Assembly (NCBI RefSeq): GCF_002837145.1
Contig: NZ_NWMV01000042.1
Span: 1-61,994 of the forward strand
Source of the DNA: Macromonas nakdongensis
Lineage (GTDB): Bacteria; Pseudomonadota; Gammaproteobacteria; Burkholderiales; Burkholderiaceae_C
Direction: 5' to 3'
Length of the DNA: 61,994 nt
Part shown: positions 17,492-24,942 of the stretch, one piece after another
Position numbering within the stretch: the stretch's first letter is position 1
How the letters are laid out: each line of letters opens with the position of its first letter
The notes under the pieces: model-generated
What the model saw: only the letters and a program-made list of their open reading frames with translations
Databases searched by the model: none
Told to the model about the DNA's origin: nothing
Program-made: the position numbers and the translations under genes

Positions 17492-18282
17492 ATATTAAAC
17501 GAATCCTTAAAATCAACCCAAAAGTTATTGCTTTAGGGTTGTTTTATCGGCTCACTCCATTCAAGCGCCATTACTGCGTAATTTGTAAACGATATTCAGG
17601 CGGGTTTTTACCTTACGCGCATGCTGGAGTCTCCAAACTTACAGATGCACTTGAATGCATTGGCAGTAATGTCGAGGCGTTTTCATGCCCTTGGTGTGGA
17701 TGCCATGATCGCGAACGTCATATTTTCATGTATATGACTGCATCAGGTTTTCTTCCGGATCTTACCGGAAAGAAAATCTTGCATTTCGCTCCAGAAAAGC
17801 ATTTGAGTCGGATTATTCGAGCAAGCTCTCCAGACGAGTACATTGGATGTGACCTGTACCCGCATAGTCCAGATATCATAAAAGTTGACATGCTTAGCAT
17901 GCCTTTCAAGGACTCCCAGTTTGATCTTCTAATAGCCAATCATGTTCTGGAGCACGTATTCGATGCAGATCGCGCAATTAAAGAAATAACACGCGTAATC
18001 AAACCTGGCGGCCATGCGATTATTCAAACACCATTTTGCAAGAAATTAATATCTACATGGGAAGACAAAGGGATTGACACTGAAGAGGCGCGTCTACAAG
18101 CCTACGGCCAAAATGATCATGTTCGTCTTTTTGGGTCTGATATTTTCCAAATTCTCTCGACTCACGGCTTAATCTCAGCAGTAAGCCAACACAACAATAT
18201 ATTATCAAACACAAACCACAAAAAAATCGGCGTCAATCCAAATGAGCCATTTTTCTTATTTAAAAAACCCGAAATCGATTGA
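17488..18282 (+). CDS. SAM-dependent methyltransferase with N-terminal Cys pairs
   Basis: A 264-residue class I methyltransferase of the Methyltransf_11 type. An N-terminal section has two Cys pairs (HYCVICKRY and FSCPWCGCHDRERH) that probably bind zinc. The SAM-binding core follows: ILHFAPEKHLSRII, then DEYIGCDLYP, then the FDLLIANHVLEHV motif (about residues 149-161) and VIKPGGHAII. It may methylate a glycan terminus or modify a sugar in the pathway. It is the last gene of the + strand glycan block, convergent with the glycosyltransferase at 18335-19177 across a 52-bp AT-rich gap without a clear terminator. Confidence 0.85.
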   Translation: MNIKRILKINPKVIALGLFYRLTPFKRHYCVICKRYSGGFLPYAHAGVSKLTDALECIGSNVEAFSCPWCGCHDRERHIFMYMTASGFLPDLTGKKILHFAPEKHLSRIIRASSPDEYIGCDLYPHSPDIIKVDMLSMPFKDSQFDLLIANHVLEHVFDADRAIKEITRVIKPGGHAIIQTPFCKKLISTWEDKGIDTEEARLQAYGQNDHVRLFGSDIFQILSTHGLISAVSQHNNILSNTNHKKIGVNPNEPFFLFKKPEID

Positions 18283-18334
18283 ATCCAGATTGCAAAAAAC
18301 AAAGAGCCCCTTATCAAGCAGCATCCAAACTCAA

Positions 18335-19177
18335 TCAACCACCAAATTTATCACCCGCAACAACCGAGAAATATGCAGATATAAATGAAAGACTACTATG
18401 GCGAATCGCCCTGGTTACTGATCGCAAAAGCAGTGCAGTCAATTTCAAAAAATAGACCATCTCTGCTATAAATCCAGATTCAAACATCTTCTTATGAAGT
18501 AAAAGATGAGAGCCAATGATTTTTTTTTCATAAAAATCGGATCCTGGCACGCTACTTGCCCCAACTTCATGAAGAACTCTAGCTGAATCAACAAAAGCAA
18601 TTTTCCCTATTCCAAGCCTTAGTCCAAACTCAACATCCTCACCATACATAAAAAAATCTTCATCAAACCATTTTGAAGAAAGACGCTCTGTCGCAAGGAG
18701 TTGACAGCAGCCGCTAGGATATCCAAAACTACCCAACCATTTCTTCCTCAAATACAATCCAAAATACTTTTGATAATAAACTTCCCCCAAAACAGCACCA
18801 TTATGATCGATAGATGGACAAGAGACAATAATCGATCGATCCTCCTCCAGAGGCCTCAACATTTTGGCAATCGCCCCCTTAACGACAACTGCATCATTAT
18901 TTATCAATAAAATCCAAGAGCCTGGATGATTCTGCTGAATCCACTCTCTACCCCGGTTAACACCAGCCGAAAACCCCAAATTTCTCTCACTTATCACAAC
19001 ACTGACCTTCTCATTTAAAGAGAAAATTTCTTTAACTTCTCCAGCAGAGACACCTTGATCCTCAGAGTTATCAAAAATCAACACATGGTCAACACCATCA
19101 TCCAATAAACTCTCAACGCATTTTTCTGTTCTCAATGCATCTCTATAATTCAGCGTGAGCCCCACAACACTTTTCAT
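18335..19177 (-). CDS. Family 2 glycosyltransferase (rhamnosyltransferase-like)
   Basis: A 280-residue GT2 enzyme. Motifs are GLTLNYRDALRTEKCVESL at the N-terminus, VLIFDNSED, the NLGFSAGVNRG segment typical of WcaE/RfbF-type rhamnosyltransferases, the metal-binding LLINNDAV (about residues 92-99) and FFMYGEDVEFGLR in the acceptor region. It acts in the cytoplasm on a lipid-linked glycan; the sugar is not known. It is the last gene of the minus-strand block that begins at pilA, and its sequence is AT-rich while the gene 5 bp upstream of it is GC-rich. Confidence 0.87.
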   Translation of the reverse strand: MKSVVGLTLNYRDALRTEKCVESLLDDGVDHVLIFDNSEDQGVSAGEVKEIFSLNEKVSVVISERNLGFSAGVNRGREWIQQNHPGSWILLINNDAVVVKGAIAKMLRPLEEDRSIIVSCPSIDHNGAVLGEVYYQKYFGLYLRKKWLGSFGYPSGCCQLLATERLSSKWFDEDFFMYGEDVEFGLRLGIGKIAFVDSARVLHEVGASSVPGSDFYEKKIIGSHLLLHKKMFESGFIAEMVYFLKLTALLLRSVTRAIRHSSLSFISAYFSVVAGDKFGG

Positions 19178-19182
19178 ATAAT

Positions 19183-20130
19183 TTACCGATATTTTTTAAC
19201 ATTAGATGCACTCACAACCCCTCTCCACATGTGAGTCAACTGGACCATGCGCTGCGAGTCAAAAATGCCATGTACAACAATGGTGATTCCCAGTTTGATT
19301 ACCGCCCAAAACCTCCAAACACCTGGCACGCAATCATTCCTCACCAGCCAGATTGCATTTCTAAAAAGATAATAGTGCCTAATTGGTGATCGATATGGCC
19401 ACACGCGCCACCCAAAGAGCCAATACTTCAGCGTTTTCTGCCCCATTCGGTGCTTGAAGATAGCCTTGGGTATCCCCCAAAGGCTGTACCCATGGTGCAG
19501 CACACGAAAGGCCCATTCGGTGTCCACATGGTCAATGAAGAAGGCTTCATCAAGTCCTCCCAGTTCATCAAACAAGTGAACCGGCACCAAGCTACCGCTT
19601 CCATTCACATTGGTGCAGGGCACGGCTTGGAGGCTTCCTGCCTCCGGGTAAATGCGCCGCCAACGCCACCGTGTGGCTTGGTGAAACCCATGTTGCAAGC
19701 CGGTTTCTACATCCAGCAACATGGGCCCCACGGTGCCCGGGTTCAATCCGCCCCGTTGCAGACCGTCCATCGCGTCCCACAAGGCTTGGACACTGCCCGG
19801 TTGTGGCTCGCTGTCTTGGTCCAGCAGCAAGCAGTACTCCACAGTCGGCCATTGCGCACGGCCTTGCTTGATACCTTGGTTCAAGGCTGCCGCCAAGCCC
19901 AAATTCTGTGTATTCGCCACCACCTGCAAGCGGGGCACTGTTTTTTGCAGCGCCAGCAGGGCCTGCACAGTGGCCTCGCCAGAGGCGTTGTCGATCACCA
20001 CTTTTGGGCATTCTGGTGGCAACAACTGCATTTGCCGCCGCAGAACGTCCAGGTCTGGGTGGTAGGTAACCGTCACAACTAGCACCTTGTCCAGCCCACT
20101 GGCCCTTTGGGTGATCGCGGCTGCCGACAT
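19183..20130 (-). CDS. Family 2 glycosyltransferase (rhamnosyltransferase-like)
   Basis: A 315-residue GT2 enzyme. Shown are VTVTYHPDLDVLRRQM, KVVIDNASGE, NTQNLGLAAALNQG, the acidic LLLDQDSEP motif (about residues 102-110), and GGLDEAFFIDHVDTEWAFR in the acceptor domain, all typical of RfbF/WbbL-like rhamnosyltransferases. The hydrophobic C-terminal stretch suggests membrane contact. It sits one base downstream of a methyltransferase gene and upstream of another GT2. Base composition is markedly higher in GC than the next gene in the unit. Likely role: adding one residue of the surface glycan. Confidence 0.88.
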   Translation of the reverse strand: MSAAAITQRASGLDKVLVVTVTYHPDLDVLRRQMQLLPPECPKVVIDNASGEATVQALLALQKTVPRLQVVANTQNLGLAAALNQGIKQGRAQWPTVEYCLLLDQDSEPQPGSVQALWDAMDGLQRGGLNPGTVGPMLLDVETGLQHGFHQATRWRWRRIYPEAGSLQAVPCTNVNGSGSLVPVHLFDELGGLDEAFFIDHVDTEWAFRVLHHGYSLWGIPKAIFKHRMGQKTLKYWLFGWRVWPYRSPIRHYYLFRNAIWLVRNDCVPGVWRFWAVIKLGITIVVHGIFDSQRMVQLTHMWRGVVSASNVKKYR

Positions 20131-20131
20131 T

Positions 20132-20857
20132 TCAGGCCCGTTTCAATCGGTAAATCAATGTGGGAATCATGGGACGCAACGGGGTCAGGCAGCTATCAGG
20201 CACGACCTTCAAGCATTTCGCCATCCTGCTGCCTGGCCGCTCTATGTCCAGGGTTGCACGCCAAGCGGGGACACACACATTTTCGAATGCCAGACCGGCC
20301 TCTGCCAGCAAGGTTTCTATCTCGCCCAGCGTCAAGGGCTCGCAGTCGTAATGTCTGCCCCGGCGTGCAGCTTGCAGGTAAGGTGTGCGCCAGCCGCGCG
20401 GCAGCCAGCTCAAAAAGGGCAGCCGGTAATGGGGCTCCACCAGCATCCAGCGGTTGGGCACAGCCAAATACCCCACACCATCCGGTTTCAATACTCGGCG
20501 CACTTCTTGTAGGTGGGCCAATTGGGCGGCCTCGTCACCCACGTGCTCAATCACATGGTTGGTCACGACCACATCAAAAGCTCTATCTTCAAAGGGCAAG
20601 GCGGCACCTGCCACCTGCACATAGCGGTACCCATCGTGCACCAAGCGTTGGTCCACCACATCCACAGCCGTCACGTCATAACGGTGGGTGGCTTGCACAC
20701 CAAAATAATGCGCAATGCCGCCAGACCCAGTACCGATTTCCAGCAACCGGTAAGGTTCAAGCCGTGGCGGCAGCGCCAGCAATTGCTCAATCTTCATGCC
20801 CTTGAGGCATCTGGACGGCAAGTCCAGCACCGCATGCGGCTGTCTACTTTTGCTCAA
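20132..20857 (-). CDS. SAM-dependent methyltransferase
   Basis: A class I methyltransferase (about 241 residues). The SAM site is YRLLEIGTGSGGIAHYFG, followed by VTAVDVVDQR, the FDVVVTNHVIEHV motif and VLKPDGVGYLAVPNRW. The start is uncertain: a TTG at 20857 overlapping the stop of the upstream glycosyltransferase (TTGA) keeps the AVLDLPSRCLKGMKIE region, while the first in-frame ATG at 20797 would remove it. It may methylate a sugar residue of the glycan or its terminal group. It lies inside a run of glycosyltransferase genes on the minus strand. Confidence 0.85.
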   Translation of the reverse strand: MSKSRQPHAVLDLPSRCLKGMKIEQLLALPPRLEPYRLLEIGTGSGGIAHYFGVQATHRYDVTAVDVVDQRLVHDGYRYVQVAGAALPFEDRAFDVVVTNHVIEHVGDEAAQLAHLQEVRRVLKPDGVGYLAVPNRWMLVEPHYRLPFLSWLPRGWRTPYLQAARRGRHYDCEPLTLGEIETLLAEAGLAFENVCVPAWRATLDIERPGSRMAKCLKVVPDSCLTPLRPMIPTLIYRLKRA

Positions 20858-22011
20858 AGCGCTGTCTCGCTCAAACTGGTTATGGTTCGCTGCAATTCTT
20901 GGGTGATGCCCAGACCAAAGTTCTGCCATTCAAACTGGCTGGCAAAGGCTTGGCATTGCGCAATGGTGGGTTCACCGCAAGCCAGTGCATGAACCACCGC
21001 ATCGGCAAGCCCGGCGTAGTTGCCTACAGGCACCAGCCAACCCGAACGGTCGGGGCACACCGCATCACTCACGCCCCCTGCGGCAAATGCCACGGTGCGC
21101 AAGCCGTGTGCAGCCGCCTCGATGGCCACCATGCCAAAGCCCTCTGGATCACCCGCCATTTCGCGTATGGGGAACACATGCAGGTTGGCCGCTCCATAAG
21201 CAAGGGCCAATTCGGCATCATCCAAAATGCCCAAAAAATGCACATGCGCACCAACGCCGGCAGATTCAGCCGCTTCGGCAATCGCTTGAGGCGATTGCGC
21301 CTGGGCATGAAGTGCATGCTTGGGTGCATCACCCACCACAACCAGCACCACATGGGGCACTGCGCGCGCAATGGCTGGCAAGGCATGGGTCACAAACTCC
21401 AGCAGGCCTTTGCGCGCACTCAAGCGCCCCACCGACAACAACATGGGTTTGCAACCCAAACCATGTTTGTGACGGAAGGCAGCCACAGAGGTCTCTGCAG
21501 GCAAAGTGGCCGGCATGGCCACGCCCGGGTGCACCACCCCCACCCGCGCAGGTGCCACACCCGCGGCCTCGCACAAAGCAGCGGTAGCACGGCTGTTGGC
21601 CACCAAGCGGTCCATGCGGCGCAGCATGGGCACCCAAACACGCTGGTACACCTGATTGGGCACCACCACGTCCAGTCCATGCACATATGCCACTGCACGG
21701 GCGCCGCAGGCCCTGGCGGCCAACCAAGCTGCAGGGGCGGTGAGTCCACTGCCTGCCAGCACCACGTCAGGGCGCCAAATGCGCGCCTCCGCCAGGGCCA
21801 CACAGGCACTGCGCCACACAAAACGCCGCAAGGGGTTCAACGGCACTTCACGCACCCGTACGTCATTTGTGGTGTGCTTACCAGCCCCCTCAGGAGCGAT
21901 CAACCGCACCTCGTGCCTGCGGGCCAATTCATCCACCATGTGGCGGTTGAGCCGCTCCATCCCGCCCAACAAGGGGGGGTAGTTGCGGGTCACCACCAGC
22001 ACACGGCTCAT
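20854..22011 (-). CDS. Family 4 glycosyltransferase (GT-B fold)
   Basis: A 385-residue GT-B enzyme. The N-terminal Rossmann domain opens with VLVVTRNYPPLLGGMERLN, typical of GT4 enzymes. The C-terminal donor domain holds LLSVGRLSARKGLLEFV and the EPEGFGMVAIEAA-type motif, seen here as DPEGFGMVAIEAAAHG. It transfers a sugar, with retention, to the growing lipid-linked glycan in the cytoplasm; the donor is unknown. It overlaps the upstream GT2 gene by 4 bp (ATGA) and the downstream methyltransferase by 4 bp (TTGA), so these are co-translated. Confidence 0.9.
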   Translation of the reverse strand: MSRVLVVTRNYPPLLGGMERLNRHMVDELARRHEVRLIAPEGAGKHTTNDVRVREVPLNPLRRFVWRSACVALAEARIWRPDVVLAGSGLTAPAAWLAARACGARAVAYVHGLDVVVPNQVYQRVWVPMLRRMDRLVANSRATAALCEAAGVAPARVGVVHPGVAMPATLPAETSVAAFRHKHGLGCKPMLLSVGRLSARKGLLEFVTHALPAIARAVPHVVLVVVGDAPKHALHAQAQSPQAIAEAAESAGVGAHVHFLGILDDAELALAYGAANLHVFPIREMAGDPEGFGMVAIEAAAHGLRTVAFAAGGVSDAVCPDRSGWLVPVGNYAGLADAVVHALACGEPTIAQCQAFASQFEWQNFGLGITQELQRTITSLSETAL

Positions 22012-22931
22012 GCATCCACCCCATCTTGGGAATGACTGTCTTTGTACATCAAGGCGGTGATCTGCTCCGAAATCAAGCCCATCAAAAACACCAGCAGCGC
22101 CCCGCTGAACAGCATGGCACTCATGTTGGTGAAGCGGCCCGTGGTGCCCAAGGTATAGCCGTACCAGGCGGCCCCCGCCATAAACTGCAATAGGGCCACA
22201 GGCCCGAACAGTTTGAGCGGAGAATACAAGGTGCCGATCTTGAAAATGATGAGCAGAAAGCGCACACCGTCTTTCACCAACCTGATGTGGCTTTTGCCCA
22301 CCCGCTGGGCGGCGTCAATCGGGATGTAACCGACCGCATACCCGGCCCGGAAAAACGCCATGGTGCTGGTGGTGGGGTAAGAAAAGCCGTTGGGCAGCAG
22401 GTACAAAAATTCCTTGAACTTGTGGGCGCGCACCGCCCGGAAGCCCGAGGTCAGGTCTTGAATGCGGTGGCCCGCCATGTACGTGGCCAGCCGGTTGTAA
22501 AAACGGTTGGCCAAGCCGCGCCCCACGCTGGCCTGGGAGCCTTTGCCGCGTGCCCCCACCACCATGTCGAAGCCTTGGCACAGCGTGTCCAGCAAGCGGG
22601 CCACGTCGGCCGGGTGGTGCTGGCCATCGGCGTCCATGAACACCAGCACCTCACCCTGGGCGTGGCGCGCACCGGTTTTGATGGCAGCACCATTGCCCAT
22701 GCTGTAGCGGTGGCTCACCACCCGGGCACCGGCCTGGGTGGCCACGGCGGCGGTGTCGTCGGTGGAGCCGTCGTTCACCACCAGCACTTCGGCCCCGGGG
22801 TGGCGCTGCACCAGTTCGGCCACCACCCGGCCAATCGCGCCCGCCTCGTTTTTGGCGGGCAACACAATGCTCAGTGTGGGCAGACCGGCCTCAGCGGACA
22901 GGGGGCTCTGGTGAGTGGGGTTGGGCGTCAA
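22008..22931 (-). CDS. Polyprenyl-phosphate sugar transferase, GT2 (DPM1/ArnC-like)
   Basis: A 307-residue GT2 enzyme. It shows IVLPAKNEAGAIGRVVAEL, EVLVVNDGSTDDT, and the DXD motif VFMDADGQHHP (about residues 105-115), followed by a DLTSGFRAVRA segment and two hydrophobic C-terminal segments. This is the layout of dolichol/undecaprenyl-phosphate sugar synthases, which make a lipid-phosphate-linked monosaccharide used by GT-C enzymes on the periplasmic side. The two TMTC-like proteins encoded directly upstream are GT-C-like, so supplying their donor is a good inference. It overlaps the upstream TMTC-like gene by about 40 bp. Confidence 0.89.
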   Translation of the reverse strand: MTPNPTHQSPLSAEAGLPTLSIVLPAKNEAGAIGRVVAELVQRHPGAEVLVVNDGSTDDTAAVATQAGARVVSHRYSMGNGAAIKTGARHAQGEVLVFMDADGQHHPADVARLLDTLCQGFDMVVGARGKGSQASVGRGLANRFYNRLATYMAGHRIQDLTSGFRAVRAHKFKEFLYLLPNGFSYPTTSTMAFFRAGYAVGYIPIDAAQRVGKSHIRLVKDGVRFLLIIFKIGTLYSPLKLFGPVALLQFMAGAAWYGYTLGTTGRFTNMSAMLFSGALLVFLMGLISEQITALMYKDSHSQDGVDA

Positions 22932-24942
22932 GAGGTAGGTCCTTCAGTTCGTCCAGCAGGGCCTGGCGCAGGCGCTGCATTTCGCGCTCATGGTAGCCCA
23001 CCTTCGCCATGTACCAGCGGTGTACGGCCGGCATGTTGCGCGGCAGGCCTGGCGCGGCGGCGGTGGTGGGTTGCAGCGTGTCCAACAGGGCCAAGGCTTG
23101 GCGGTATTGCCCATGGGTGGCCAACTGGGCCACGCCCAGTAGGTTCACGTCGGGTTCCGGCGTGAGTTGCCGCACCTGCCCAAAGGCCTGCGCCGCTTCG
23201 ACATAGCGTTTTTGCTGCAAGTGCAATTGGGCCTCGCGTTGCCACAACAGCACTTGCACCGGCTGTGCATCGCGGGCCAGGCGGGAAGTACGCACCTCGT
23301 GCACCAGCACCAACACCTGTGCAGGGGTATAGCCACGGCAGGTGCCGTCGGTCAAATACGCAAACAGTTGGTTGAGCTGGGCTGTGGCTATTTGGGGTTG
23401 GTGTGCCACCGCATTCAAGGTGGCCAGCAAACGCCCCACCCCGGCTTGCGGAGGCTGACCTTGCTGGCAATCCAAACCCACAGAAGCCAGCACCCACGGC
23501 AGGCCGTTCGGGTCCAGCTCCAGCGCCAGGCGGTTGAGTCGCGCCGCTTCCTCCAAGTGGCCGGTGCGCTGCCAGAAGTTGGACAGGTGGTGCAAGGCCC
23601 GGGGCGAACGCGGTTGCTCCTGCACCCAGCGCAAGGCCTGCACAAAAGGCTGCCCCCACACGTTGGCACGCTGCGCCGTCACGGCGGCCAAGCCAGTCAA
23701 CAACAGCACAGCCAATACACGCCGGTCGGCCCACCACGGCCGGCCAGGTGCCGGGGCCTTGGGCCACAAGGCGCAAGCCACCGGCAGGCCTAACAAGGCA
23801 GCGGGCAGGTAGTTGCGGTGCTCAAAGTACAACTCCAACTGGAGAAAGGTGGACTCCAGCAGATGCCCGGCCAGAAAGAACAGCACTGCCGCGGCGGCCA
23901 GGGGCCAGCGCGTGCGCCAACGCAGCGCCAGTCCCGCCACCACGGCCCAGGCAACCCAGGCGAATGCCGTGGTCCACGGACTGAACCAACCTGTGGACAC
24001 GACCACCGCGTCGTTGTACAGGCTGCCACCGCCCGGTTTGGGCAAGGCCAACGCGGCCAGATAGTCCCACAGCACGCGGCCTTGGGTCAGCAGGCGTTCG
24101 TAGGGCGTGAAGGCACGTGCACCGGCTTCGCCCCCCCACAAACTGGGCACCAAAGCCAACCAATACCCCAGCACCAACGCGGCCGGCAAGCCCACGCAAA
24201 CGGCCCGCCAGGTGCGAAAGGCCGCTGTGGGCGGATGGGGCTGGCGCCGGTCGTGCGCGGCCAGCACCGTGATTTCCAGCACCAGCACCAGCACCGGCAA
24301 CAGGGCGCCGTTTTCTTTGCTCAGCACCGCCAACAAGCCACAGCCGCCCACCGCCAAAGCCATGTGCAAGTACAAGGGCCAGCCAGCGCGTGGTGCATGG
24401 CTGGTACGGGCCCACACATACCACCACAAACCCAGCAGACTGAACAGCGCCGACAACTGGGCCATGCGCTGCACCACGTACAGCGTGGTGGACACCCACA
24501 TGGGGTGCAGCAACCACAGGCCCGTGGCCAACACGGCCACCGCCGCACTGCGGTGGGCTGGTGTGCCCACAGCCAGCAACAACTGGCGCAGCAGGCCCCA
24601 CAGCAGCAAGCTATTCAGCAAATGAATGAGCAGGTTGGTGCGTTTGAAAGGCCAGGGTTCGGCCGGCCAGGTGCGCGCATCGAGCAAAAAGCTCAGGTGC
24701 GACAGCGGGCGCCCTGTGGGCCCAGAAAACCCCGAGCTGAGGTACAGCCACAGCTTTTCTGCGGTGTCGATGACACCGTACTGCCCCAGCAGGGCTAGGT
24801 TGCTCCAGTCGTCAAAAATGAATTCACCCGACAGGCCCGGCCAGTACAGGAGGGACACCAGTACCGCAACCCCAAGCCACACCAATATCCAACAAACTGG
24901 TTTTACCTTTGAAAAATCAACGAGGCATGGATTTTTTTTCAT
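22891..24942 (-). CDS. TMTC-like multi-membrane protein with C-terminal TPR region (copy A)
   Basis: A 683-residue protein with about ten membrane segments in the first 430 residues, then a soluble TPR-like region. The first loop after TM1 has YWPGLSGEFIFDDWSN, an acidic GT-C-type motif, followed by GRPLSHLSFLLDA and a LLIHLLNSLLLWGLL helix. These resemble TMTC/POMT-class O-mannosyltransferases. Other conserved points shared with its neighbour are LYVVQRM, LSKENG, GRVLWDYLA and FEHRNYLP. Function is unproven: a periplasmic glycosyltransferase acting on protein or glycan is the best inference. It overlaps the second TMTC-like gene by 26 bp and is GC-rich, unlike that neighbour. Confidence 0.8.
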   Translation of the reverse strand: MKKNPCLVDFSKVKPVCWILVWLGVAVLVSLLYWPGLSGEFIFDDWSNLALLGQYGVIDTAEKLWLYLSSGFSGPTGRPLSHLSFLLDARTWPAEPWPFKRTNLLIHLLNSLLLWGLLRQLLLAVGTPAHRSAAVAVLATGLWLLHPMWVSTTLYVVQRMAQLSALFSLLGLWWYVWARTSHAPRAGWPLYLHMALAVGGCGLLAVLSKENGALLPVLVLVLEITVLAAHDRRQPHPPTAAFRTWRAVCVGLPAALVLGYWLALVPSLWGGEAGARAFTPYERLLTQGRVLWDYLAALALPKPGGGSLYNDAVVVSTGWFSPWTTAFAWVAWAVVAGLALRWRTRWPLAAAAVLFFLAGHLLESTFLQLELYFEHRNYLPAALLGLPVACALWPKAPAPGRPWWADRRVLAVLLLTGLAAVTAQRANVWGQPFVQALRWVQEQPRSPRALHHLSNFWQRTGHLEEAARLNRLALELDPNGLPWVLASVGLDCQQGQPPQAGVGRLLATLNAVAHQPQIATAQLNQLFAYLTDGTCRGYTPAQVLVLVHEVRTSRLARDAQPVQVLLWQREAQLHLQQKRYVEAAQAFGQVRQLTPEPDVNLLGVAQLATHGQYRQALALLDTLQPTTAAAPGLPRNMPAVHRWYMAKVGYHEREMQRLRQALLDELKDLPLDAQPHSPEPPVR

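Noticed and set aside
18283-18334. Gap between the convergent methyltransferase and glycosyltransferase genes checked for a terminator
   Set aside because: Only A-rich sequence and no stable stem was found.
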